From Haloarcula ordinaria (GTDB lineage Archaea > Halobacteriota > Halobacteria > Halobacteriales > Haloarculaceae), in contig NZ_CP119789.1 in the NCBI RefSeq assembly GCF_029338275.1, positions 496,001-560,000 on the forward strand: a DNA stretch of 64,000 bases, read 5' to 3'. Both the position numbers and the translations under genes were made by a program. The notes below the pieces were generated by a model that was not told where the DNA came from, made no database searches, and worked only from the letters and a program-made list of their open reading frames with translations. Within the stretch, counting starts at the first letter, position 1, and each line of letters begins with the position of its first letter. Shown here one piece after another: positions 1 through 7,542 of this stretch.

Positions 1-41
1 AGCGAAACCCACACTACACTGCGGGCCACAGGGAGGAGTAG

Positions 42-1508
42 ATGCTCCGTCGCTCGTTGACGCGCCTGGTCCGGGGCGTTCCGGCGCTGCTCTCGCGGGC
101 CGGGCTGGTCGACCGCGAGAAGGCCACAGCCGCGACGGACCTGGCGGCGCCGGTGATGGTCACCGGCGGGCTCCGGGTCCTGCTCCGGCTGGCGGACTTC
201 CTGATGGTCGGCATCGCGCTGGGCGACACCGCCATCGCCGGCCTGGAGATCGGCTTCCAGTACTACTTCGTCGGCTTCGGCCTCTCGCTGGCCGTCTCGT
301 CGGGGACCATCAGCGTCGTCTCGCGGCTCCAGGGCAGCGGTGAGTCCGCCCGGGCCGACCTCGCCGTCAAGCAGTCCTTGTGGCTGGCGCTGGCGCTCTC
401 CGCGCCGCTGACCGCCATCTCGTGGCTCGCACCGGACCTGCTGATCGGCGTGCTGACCGACGACCCCACGACCATCGACCTCGGGGCGACGTACCTCTCT
501 ATCGTGATGCTGTCGATGGCCCCGCGGTTCTGGAGCATGGTCGCCGCCCGCGCGCTGGCCGGCAGCGCCGACACCCGGACGCCGATGTACGTCCGGCTGT
601 TGAGCCTCCCGACGAACGTCGCGCTCAACGCCGTGCTCATCTTCGGCCTGGGACCGTTCCCCGAGCTCGGCATCGCCGGAGCGGCGTGGGGGACCGCCAT
701 CGCGAACACGCTGGCGGCGGTCATCTTCTTCGCGCTGCTGGCCTCGGGGCGCTACGCCGTCCGCCTGCCGCTGGAGGGACCGCAGTTCGACGCCGGACTG
801 CTCAAGGAGATTATCCGCGTCGCGCTGCCGCTCTCGGGGATGCGCCTGCTCCAGACGTTCGCACGCTTCCCGTTCCTGTTCGTGCTCGGGGTGCTGGGGA
901 CGCCGACGCTCGCGGCCTACGCCATCGGCCGGCGCGTGATGCTGCTGGCACTGATGCCCGCGTGGGGGTACTCGACGGCGGCCTCGACGCTCGTGGGCCA
1001 GCACCTCGGCGCGGACGACGCCGAGTCGGCGACGGACTACGGCTGGCAGACGCTGCGGGTGGCGCTGGCGGTACAGCTCGCCGTCGGCGCGGTGCTGGTC
1101 GTCCTCGCCCGCCCCATCGTCGGCCTGTTCGGGACCGCGTACCCCGACCTCGCGGCGCAGTTCGTCCGCGTGTTCGGCCTGATCGTCGCCGGCTTCTCCA
1201 TCTCGCGGACGATGCGCGGGAGCCTTCGGGGGGCAGGGGACACGCGCTGGCCGCTCTACGGGACGATTCTGGGCGCGTACGGCTTTCGAATCCCGGTGGC
1301 GATACTGGCGCTGCCGACGGCGTTCGTCCTGACCGTCCCGGTGGTCGGCGTCGCGGTGTCACCCGGCCTCGGGCTCGGGCTGCCGGCCATCTTCGTGGCG
1401 CTCGTCGGGGACTTCTACCTGAAGGCGGCGGTCAACACCGGCCGCTTCTGGTCGGGGAAGTGGCGAGACGTGGCCGCTCGCGCCGGCGTCGGTGCGAGCG
1501 GGGACTGA
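42..1508 (+). CDS. MATE family efflux transporter
   Basis: Predicted multidrug and toxic-compound exporter of the plasma membrane, normally driven by Na+ or H+ antiport. The 488-residue protein has about twelve hydrophobic segments arranged as two MatE halves (roughly 30-240 and 260-480), the usual family length. A basic N-terminus (MLRRSLTRLVRG) precedes the first helix. The ATG at 42 follows a purine-rich GGGAGGAG stretch that could act as a ribosome binding site. The substrate cannot be read from sequence. A 31-residue membrane protein follows after about 70 bp on the same strand. Family assignment is firm. Confidence 0.9.
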   Translation: MLRRSLTRLVRGVPALLSRAGLVDREKATAATDLAAPVMVTGGLRVLLRLADFLMVGIALGDTAIAGLEIGFQYYFVGFGLSLAVSSGTISVVSRLQGSGESARADLAVKQSLWLALALSAPLTAISWLAPDLLIGVLTDDPTTIDLGATYLSIVMLSMAPRFWSMVAARALAGSADTRTPMYVRLLSLPTNVALNAVLIFGLGPFPELGIAGAAWGTAIANTLAAVIFFALLASGRYAVRLPLEGPQFDAGLLKEIIRVALPLSGMRLLQTFARFPFLFVLGVLGTPTLAAYAIGRRVMLLALMPAWGYSTAASTLVGQHLGADDAESATDYGWQTLRVALAVQLAVGAVLVVLARPIVGLFGTAYPDLAAQFVRVFGLIVAGFSISRTMRGSLRGAGDTRWPLYGTILGAYGFRIPVAILALPTAFVLTVPVVGVAVSPGLGLGLPAIFVALVGDFYLKAAVNTGRFWSGKWRDVAARAGVGASGD

Positions 1509-1578
1509 CGGCAGACGGAGTGCGGCAAGCCGAGCGCCGTTTCTCAAGGTTTAATGCCCGGCCCGGAGACGCCATCAC

Positions 1579-1674
1579 ATGAGCAAGGCAACGAAGATCG
1601 TCCTCGGAACCGTCGGCGCGTCGGCCCTCCTCGCGGTTCTCGTCATCGCCGGGATGGCCCTGCTGTCGGCGTAG
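1579..1674 (+). CDS. 31-residue single-span membrane protein
   Basis: A very short open frame beginning MSKATKIVLGTVGASALL and ending LLSA. It has a lysine-bearing N-terminus followed by one hydrophobic helix of about 20 residues, which is the pattern of a small membrane peptide. The stop codon TAG at 1672-1674 is immediately followed by the ATG of the next gene, so the two are probably co-transcribed and translationally coupled. An AT-rich box (GGTTTAATG, about 1549-1557) lies some 25 bp upstream, as expected for a leaderless haloarchaeal transcript. No family is recognised and no function is assigned. Confidence 0.6.
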   Translation: MSKATKIVLGTVGASALLAVLVIAGMALLSA

Positions 1675-2460
1675 ATGTTCACCGAACGCTCGCTGTCGGG
1701 CGAACTGGCCGGCGTCCGGGAGACGCACGCGCCCGGCGCGCTCGTCGTCGACTGCGAGCAGGACTTCGAGACGCTCGACCCTGCGGTCGCGGAGGACCTC
1801 CTCCTGCTGACCGACAGAGTCGACCCACTCTCCTACGACCCGTCCTGGGTCCCGACAGACTCGCCCGAGGAACTCCACCGGTTCGCAGGCAGTGACTTCA
1901 CCATCGGGATGCCCGGCGACGGCGGCATCGCCTGGACCCACCAGACGGACCCGCCCTGCGTGTTCGTCAAACCGCGGCTCGCAGGGTCGCCCGACGACTT
2001 CGTCGACTTCCTGCTGGCCGAGGCGCTGGTCCAGGCCGGCCTCGGCGAGCCGGAGCACTTCCTGGGCTTCTTCGAGGCCGAGTATCCGGCGTTCGCGGAC
2101 GTCGCCCGGCCGCACATGGGCCCCGCGGACACCTACCAGCTGGCCGCCGCGCTGTACGACGCCTACATCGGGTTGCAGACCCGCCCCGTCTTCGCCGACT
2201 GGGACGACGAGTATCCGCGGCTGTTCGACGCCTGGGTCGACGCCGGCGAGCGGCTCGAACCCCGGCTGGACGACCTCGTCGGCGAAGTTGCCAGGGGCCA
2301 GACGGGGTTCGCCCCGGCGGCCGAACTGGCCTGTAGCGCCCTGAAACACGGTCTCGACCTGCCGGCCCCCTTCGCCGCGCTGGATACGGACGCCTACGGC
2401 GACCACGGTCCCGACTACGCGATTCAGTGGACCGAGACGACCTTCGAGAAACTGGAGTGA
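1675..2460 (+). CDS. conserved haloarchaeal protein of unknown function (possibly DUF7089)
   Basis: An acidic soluble protein of 261 residues with no signal peptide or membrane segment. It reminds me of a haloarchaeal DUF family (DUF7089-like), but I cannot verify this and assign no function. The body is rich in aromatic and acidic residues, with no recognisable nucleotide-binding or metal motif. Its ATG directly abuts the stop of the 31-residue membrane protein gene. It is convergent with the Orc1/Cdc6 gene, with 22 bp between the stop codons. Confidence 0.75.
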   Translation: MFTERSLSGELAGVRETHAPGALVVDCEQDFETLDPAVAEDLLLLTDRVDPLSYDPSWVPTDSPEELHRFAGSDFTIGMPGDGGIAWTHQTDPPCVFVKPRLAGSPDDFVDFLLAEALVQAGLGEPEHFLGFFEAEYPAFADVARPHMGPADTYQLAAALYDAYIGLQTRPVFADWDDEYPRLFDAWVDAGERLEPRLDDLVGEVARGQTGFAPAAELACSALKHGLDLPAPFAALDTDAYGDHGPDYAIQWTETTFEKLE

Positions 2461-2482
2461 AGAAAACGAGTGCTCGGCCCGG

Positions 2483-3610
2483 TCAGAGCCGGTCCAGCAC
2501 CGCGTCGGCGTCGTAGTTGAGCGTCAGCTCGCGGGAGCGGCCCCGGCCGTCGACGTTGGTGTACTCGGCGTCGATGATACCGAGCTGGTCGAGCTTGTTG
2601 ATTATCTCGGAGTAGCGGGTGTACCCCAGGTCGGTCGCCCCGTGGAACACGTCGTAGATGTCGCCGGCCCGCTTGCCGTCGTGGTCGGCGATGACCTCGA
2701 CGAGCGCGGCCTCCGAGTCCGAGAGCTCCCGGAGTCGCCGCGAGAGGTGGACGTACTTCGACTTGTCGTAGGCCTCCTCGACGTCCTCGCGCTCGACCGT
2801 TCGAGAGGCGCGCATCTCGGCGTTCATCCCCGCCCGGCGCAGGAGGTCGATGCCCACCCGGAGGTCGCCGCCCTGCTCCTCGGTGAGTACCGCGACTCTG
2901 TCGAGGACCTGCGGGCCGACCGCACCGTCGTGGAAGCCCCGGTCGACGCGCTCGTCGAGGATGTCGACGATCTCGGCCTGCCCGTACTTGTTGAAGTAGA
3001 CCTCTTCGGGCCGGAAGACCGACTGGACGCGGGTATCGAGCGCATCGATGACGTCCAGGTCCAGGTCCGAGGAGACGCAGATGACGCCGATCCGCGCCCC
3101 GCTGTGAGCTTCGTGGGCGCGCAACAGCGAGTACAGCGTGTCGCTGGCCTCGTTCTCGTAGAAGAGGTAGTTCACGTCGTCCAGGGCGACGACGAGCACC
3201 TGGTCGCGCTCGACCAGCCGGTCGGTAATCTGGGAGAAGAGCTTCTTGAAAGAGATGCCCGAGGAGGGGGGCTCGTACTCGAATATCTCGGCGAACAGGC
3301 GGGAGAATACGGCGTAGCGGGTGGATTCGACCTGGCAGTTGACCCGCACCGCCTGCACGTCGGTCTGGGCGGTCAACTCGTCGAACAGAATCTGGGTCGC
3401 GGTCGTCTTCCCAGTACCGGGCGGACCGCGCGCGATGACGTTCAGGGGCCGGGAGCCACGGACTGCCGGGCGGAGCGCGTACTTCAGCGTCTCCATCTGC
3501 GTCTCCCGGTGCTTGAACGTCTCCGGGAGCCAGTCGATCTCGAAGACGGACTCGTCCCGGAAGACGGACTCGTCCCAGCCGAGCATCCCCTCCTCGGGGT
3601 CGTCGCTCAT
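2483..3610 (-). CDS. orc1/cdc6: Orc1/Cdc6 family replication initiator
   Basis: AAA+ ATPase that binds origin repeats and loads the MCM helicase. Visible are Walker A (GPPGTGKTT, about residues 65-75), Walker B (VVALDDVNYLF), and a C-terminal winged-helix region from about 290. The 375-residue length is normal. I chose the ATG at 3610 (MSDDPEE) over the in-frame ATG at 3619 because an AT-rich promoter box near 3639 would start transcription close to 3610. A perfect 12-bp inverted repeat brackets this promoter (separate entry). No run of haloarchaeal ORB-type origin repeats is evident nearby, so this may be one of several Orc paralogues not sitting at an active origin. Confidence 0.93.
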   Translation of the reverse strand: MSDDPEEGMLGWDESVFRDESVFEIDWLPETFKHRETQMETLKYALRPAVRGSRPLNVIARGPPGTGKTTATQILFDELTAQTDVQAVRVNCQVESTRYAVFSRLFAEIFEYEPPSSGISFKKLFSQITDRLVERDQVLVVALDDVNYLFYENEASDTLYSLLRAHEAHSGARIGVICVSSDLDLDVIDALDTRVQSVFRPEEVYFNKYGQAEIVDILDERVDRGFHDGAVGPQVLDRVAVLTEEQGGDLRVGIDLLRRAGMNAEMRASRTVEREDVEEAYDKSKYVHLSRRLRELSDSEAALVEVIADHDGKRAGDIYDVFHGATDLGYTRYSEIINKLDQLGIIDAEYTNVDGRGRSRELTLNYDADAVLDRL

Positions 3611-3668
3611 CACTTTCACCGACCTCCGCTGCGCACTTAACCATTTGCCACCCCGACGGTGAAAGTGA
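3610..3668. promoter_or_regulatory. inverted repeat flanking the orc1/cdc6 promoter
   Basis: TCACTTTCACCG (3610-3621) and its exact complement CGGTGAAAGTGA (3657-3668) are separated by 35 bp. Between them on the minus strand lies an AT-rich box (GGTTAAG, about 3636-3642). One arm therefore covers the transcription/translation start and the other lies upstream of the promoter box. The arrangement suggests a paired operator, possibly for autoregulation by the Orc protein. The sequence is seen directly; the binding protein is inference. Confidence 0.6.
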
Positions 3669-3728
3669 AACTGAAGCGAGACAAGAGGCGACGGGCGACC
3701 TGTTCGAGTCCGTCGAGTTCGACTCGGG

Positions 3729-5762
3729 CTAGTCGAACTTCTCCAGCAGGTCGGCGTAGAATCCCTCGCCGTCGTCGGCGAGTTTCTCGACGATGAGTTC
3801 CGGCGTCGAGCGTGCGAGTTTCCCCTTCACCGGCGAGCGCTCGACCCGCAGCTCCCCGTCCGCCAGGCCGATGGCCTCGATGCCGTCGATGCTCACGTCG
3901 ATGGCGGCGGCCTCGCGGATGTCGCGGGCGAGGTGCGAGACGAAGACGGCCGTCGCCCGACTGTCGCTGAGCGCCTCGAGGATGCCGGCCATAATCTTCG
4001 CGCTCGCGCCGGGTTCGGTGATGGACTCGAGCTCGTCGACCAGCACCATGACCCGGCGGTCGGTGCCCCCGTCGCTGCTCGCGGCGTCACCGCCGGTCCC
4101 GTTCGCGGTCGACTGGCCGTCGACCTCGCTCACCAGGTCGCCGAACTCCCGCAAGGTCGCCTCGAACGCGCCGGCGTCGAGCGTCCCCTGGGTCTTCGCG
4201 TGGTAGTGGAGTTCGCCGATGCGGCCGATGCGGGCCGATTCTGCGGGTACGGGCAGCCCCATGTGGGCAAGCGTCGTCACGAGCGCCACCAGGTCCAGCG
4301 TCGAGGTCTTCCCGCCGCTGTTGACTCCCGAGAGCACCGTCACGCCCGAGACGGCGTAGTCGACCGGGTCTACCTCGTCGAAGGGAACGTCGAGCAGCGG
4401 CGAGCGGCCGCCCCGGATGTCGAAGCCGGGTTCCTCGGTCACCTCGGGCATGGTGCACTCGAAGTCGGCGGCGAAGCGGGACACGGCGAGTTCCACGTCG
4501 AGTTCCAGCGCGGCGTCGACGAGCGCGTCGGCGTCGGCGCGCAGCTCGGCGAGGTCGTCGGCCAGCTCCTGTTTCCGGCGGGTCGCCCGGCGGTCCCGCG
4601 CGGCGGTCAATTCCTCTCGCAGTCGGCTGACGACGCGCTCCTCGTGCTCGACGGGGTAGGCCGGTTCGTCCGGGAACGCACGGCGGGCCATGTCCTCTGT
4701 ATCGACGAGTCCCAGGGCGTCGACGAGGTGGTCGCGGGCCTTCTCGACGGCCGCGGCGTACTCGTCGGCCAGTTCGCGCTGCAGGAGGGAGTCGACGCCG
4801 GCGCCCCGTTCGACCAGCGAGAGCAGGTCGGTGCCCTCGATGGTGACGTCGCGCTCCTCGATGGCCTCGCGCAGGTGGTCGTTGGCGGCGCTCTCGGCCG
4901 TCGAGACGGCGGCGTCCAGGTCGTCGACCGCGGTGGAGAGGCGGTCGAGTTCGTCGTCGCCCCGGACGTTCCCGTCGGGGTCGAGCTGTTCGAGCGCCGA
5001 GTCGAGGGTATCCAGGTCACACGGAGCCTCGAGGCCGGCGGCCCGGTGGACTTCGGTGGCCGCCCGCACCCGGTCGCGGTTCCGGGCGAAGAAGGTCAGC
5101 ACGCGCTCGGGGACGACCGACTCGGGATTGTCGAGCGCGTTCGGGTCGACGCGGACGTCCCCCTCGACGTCGACGCCGGCAAAGGACTCGTCCAGCGCGA
5201 CGACCGTCGAGTACGACCGGGCGAGTTCTGCAAGTTGACGGGCGTCGTCGACCACCTCGACGCTCACCTCCGGGATGGCTTCCTTGGCCTCGGCGTAGCG
5301 CTCGGCGTCGCTCGTCGCCAGACAGCGGTCGCGGACCCGGACGTCGCCGGGTTCGGAGAGCGGTTCGACGGCTTCGAGCGCGGCGAGGACCTCGGGGTCC
5401 GGGTCACGGGCCATCGCCCGCTCGCTGAACTCACGGACCTCCTCGATTCGGCTTCGGACCCCGCTGGGATACAGCGTCTCCAGTCGGCTGGCGGCGTAGT
5501 CGGTGACGGTCCGCTCCTGGACCAGCCCCAGCGCGTCGCGGAACACCGTCCGGGCTCGCGGCGTCGCCGCGAACCCCCCGGGGTCGTCGTGTTCGGCCCG
5601 GATGGCCCCGCGTGCGATGCGCGCGGCCCGCCCGTCGCTGATGCCCGGGGCCCGGGCGAGCGCCGCGACGTCGCCCTCCCGCAGTGCTCGCTCGGGGTCG
5701 TCGAGCTGGCGGAGCGCCTCGGCCGTCTTCGCCCCCACGCCCGGCACCGATTCGAACTCCAT
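3729..5762 (-). CDS. MutS-like ATPase with N-terminal helix-hairpin-helix
   Basis: Predicted DNA-binding ABC-type ATPase of the MutS superfamily. The N-terminus has an HhH pair (VPGVGAKTAEAL; about 5-60), the middle is long and coiled-coil-like, and the C-terminal ATPase has Walker A GVNSGGKTST (about residue 480) and Walker B MVLVDELES (about 575). It lacks the mismatch-recognition domain of MutS1 and the Smr nuclease domain of MutS2, so it is a haloarchaeal MutS-related protein and a mismatch-repair role is not assured. Start at 5762 (MEFESVPG) is preferred over an upstream in-frame start because the earlier residues are arginine-rich and unlike a haloarchaeal protein. Confidence 0.85.
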   Translation of the reverse strand: MEFESVPGVGAKTAEALRQLDDPERALREGDVAALARAPGISDGRAARIARGAIRAEHDDPGGFAATPRARTVFRDALGLVQERTVTDYAASRLETLYPSGVRSRIEEVREFSERAMARDPDPEVLAALEAVEPLSEPGDVRVRDRCLATSDAERYAEAKEAIPEVSVEVVDDARQLAELARSYSTVVALDESFAGVDVEGDVRVDPNALDNPESVVPERVLTFFARNRDRVRAATEVHRAAGLEAPCDLDTLDSALEQLDPDGNVRGDDELDRLSTAVDDLDAAVSTAESAANDHLREAIEERDVTIEGTDLLSLVERGAGVDSLLQRELADEYAAAVEKARDHLVDALGLVDTEDMARRAFPDEPAYPVEHEERVVSRLREELTAARDRRATRRKQELADDLAELRADADALVDAALELDVELAVSRFAADFECTMPEVTEEPGFDIRGGRSPLLDVPFDEVDPVDYAVSGVTVLSGVNSGGKTSTLDLVALVTTLAHMGLPVPAESARIGRIGELHYHAKTQGTLDAGAFEATLREFGDLVSEVDGQSTANGTGGDAASSDGGTDRRVMVLVDELESITEPGASAKIMAGILEALSDSRATAVFVSHLARDIREAAAIDVSIDGIEAIGLADGELRVERSPVKGKLARSTPELIVEKLADDGEGFYADLLEKFD

Positions 5763-5855
5763 CTGCCCGACCGTTCGCCGCCAGCGAGATAAAACCCGCC
5801 GCCTAGGCAAAAAGGTGAGCGCGAGTGTGTACTGCTACAACTTCGAGTGCCAACA

Positions 5856-5922
5856 GCCAGAAAGCCCCCTCCCGCTCGACGACAGCGAGCCCCCCGAGCC
5901 CAGCGTGTCGGGGCTTTCTGGC
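5856..5922. repeat. 13-bp perfect inverted repeat upstream of larE
   Basis: GCCAGAAAGCCCC (5856-5868) pairs exactly with GGGGCTTTCTGGC (5910-5922) across a 41-nt GC-rich loop. It lies in the 243-bp gap between the divergent MutS-like gene and larE. It could be a small interspersed palindromic element, a hairpin in the larE leader, or an operator. No transposase or target-site duplication is visible. Confidence 0.6.
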
Positions 5923-6005
5923 GATTTGCCTCGATGGCAACTGCAGAGAACACTACAGATGCAGAACGCGAAGGCGTTTTGCCCGTCCAGCGAGAACGCA
6001 AACCA

Positions 6006-6875
6006 ATGACCGCTGTCGCCGAGAAACTCGCTGCTGCCCGGGAGGACCTCGCCGCGCGGGACGGCGTGCTGGTCGCGTTCTCCGGCGGCGTCGACTCGAG
6101 TGTCGTCGCTGCAATCGCCCACGACGCCCTCGGCGACGACGCCGTCGCCTGCACCGCGAAATCAGAGACGCTCCCGGAGGCCGAACTCGAAGACGCCGTG
6201 CGCGTCGCCGAGGAGATCGGTATCCGCCACGAGATCGTGGAGTTCTCCGAACTCGACAGCCCGGAGTTCATCCAGAACGACGACATGCGCTGTTATCACT
6301 GCCGCTCGCTACGCCTCGGCGCGATGTACGACCGCGCGATGGAACTGGGTATCGACGTGGTGTGTGACGGGACCAACGCCTCCGACGTGGGCGAGGGCCA
6401 CCGCCCCGGCCTGCGAGCCGTCGAGGAACTCGACGCCTACTCGCCGCTGCTGGAACACGACGTCGAGAAATCGGAGGTGCGCGAAATCGCCCGCGAGTAC
6501 GACCTCTCGGTGGCCGACAAGCCCTCGATGGCCTGTCTCTCCTCGCGCATCCCCACTGGACTGGAGGTCACCGAAGAGCGTCTCTCGCGAGTCGAGAAAG
6601 CCGAGCGCCTGCTCCGAACGTGGGGCTTCGAGCAGTTCCGCGTGCGCGACCACGACGGCCTGGCCCGCATCGAGGTCGGCGAGGCCGAACTGGAGACGGC
6701 GCTGGACCCCGACTTCGTCCGGGCGGCCCGCGACCACGTCGAGGACTGTGGGTTCGACCACGTGACGCTGGACCTCCACGGCTACCAGACCGGGAGCGTC
6801 AGCCCAGAGAGCGAAGAAGACAGCGAACCGGTCGTCGCCGACGTCTTCGACGCCGAATACCCGAGCGGCGACTGA
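6006..6875 (+). CDS. larE: LarE-type ATP-dependent sulfur transferase
   Basis: PP-loop pyrophosphatase family enzyme that adenylates and thiolates the pyridinium cofactor precursor on the way to the nickel-pincer nucleotide. The 289-residue protein has the PP-loop FSGGVDSS (about 25-32), a CYHC pair in DDMRCYHCRSLRL, and a third cysteine in SMACLSSRIPTG. Three cysteines resemble the [4Fe-4S]-dependent LarE type more than the single sacrificial-cysteine type. I chose the ATG at 6006; an in-frame ATG at 5934 would add 24 residues. No larB or larC lies in the window, so the cofactor pathway must be completed elsewhere or the protein has another sulfur-transfer role. Confidence 0.85.
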   Translation: MTAVAEKLAAAREDLAARDGVLVAFSGGVDSSVVAAIAHDALGDDAVACTAKSETLPEAELEDAVRVAEEIGIRHEIVEFSELDSPEFIQNDDMRCYHCRSLRLGAMYDRAMELGIDVVCDGTNASDVGEGHRPGLRAVEELDAYSPLLEHDVEKSEVREIAREYDLSVADKPSMACLSSRIPTGLEVTEERLSRVEKAERLLRTWGFEQFRVRDHDGLARIEVGEAELETALDPDFVRAARDHVEDCGFDHVTLDLHGYQTGSVSPESEEDSEPVVADVFDAEYPSGD

Positions 6876-6905
6876 CGGAAGAAGGGGCTGGCCGACGCTC
6901 GGTAG

Positions 6906-7538
6906 TTACCAGTCGACTGTCTCGCGCCAGTCGGTCTGTTCTTCGGCGACGAGCGTCGAGTCCGCACCGTCGAGCCGAATCTCGGTGACGGCGCAGTTGT
7001 CGTGCGAGTGGGCCGCCAGCGCCGCGTCCCGGTCGCGGTCGGTCAGTTCGGCCAGGAGCACCTTGATGACGCCGCCGTGGGTGACGACCAGCGTCGTCTC
7101 GCCGGGGTCGGTCGCCGCCCGCACCGAGTCCCAGGCCGACGTGACGCGCTCGCAGAAGGCAGCGACGGACTCGCCGTGGTCCGGATCGGCCGGCAGCGCG
7201 GAGACGCTGTGGCTCGGGTCGTGCTCGGGGTAGCGCTCGAAGAGGTCCTCGACAAGGAACCCCTGGTAGACGCCGAAGCCCCGTTCTCGCAGGGTAGCGT
7301 CGAAGGCGGGTTCGGGGAGCGGACCGGCCGCATCGCGGAGGTTCGCGGTCGTTCGGCGGGTGCGCTCGCTATCTGAGGCGAGAATCCGGTCGACGTCGTA
7401 GGTGTCGTCGACCCAGGCGCCCATCGCACTCGCCTCGCGCCGGCCGCGTTCGGTGAGGCCGGTCGCGGCCCATCCCTGGATGCGCCCCTCGCGGTTCCAG
7501 GGCGTCTCGCCGTGCCGGGTGAGGAGAATCCGCGACAT
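6906..7538 (-). CDS. histidine phosphatase family protein (phosphoglycerate mutase-like)
   Basis: A 210-residue member of the histidine phosphatase superfamily. The N-terminal LLTRHGETPWNREGRIQG carries the RHG catalytic motif with the phosphorylated histidine at about position 9. The second conserved histidine is in VVTHGGVIKVLL near 155. This branch covers broad phosphatases (GpmB/CobC-like); the substrate is not evident. The start codon is only 4 nt from the tatC stop, so it is probably the distal gene of a tatC-phosphatase operon. Confidence 0.88.
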   Translation of the reverse strand: MSRILLTRHGETPWNREGRIQGWAATGLTERGRREASAMGAWVDDTYDVDRILASDSERTRRTTANLRDAAGPLPEPAFDATLRERGFGVYQGFLVEDLFERYPEHDPSHSVSALPADPDHGESVAAFCERVTSAWDSVRAATDPGETTLVVTHGGVIKVLLAELTDRDRDAALAAHSHDNCAVTEIRLDGADSTLVAEEQTDWRETVDW

Positions 7539-7542
7539 CAGG

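Noticed and set aside
3620..3728. Possible replication origin beside orc1/cdc6
   Set aside because: The gap is only 110 bp, lacks repeated ORB motifs and has no long AT-rich unwinding stretch; the inverted repeat fits a promoter operator better.
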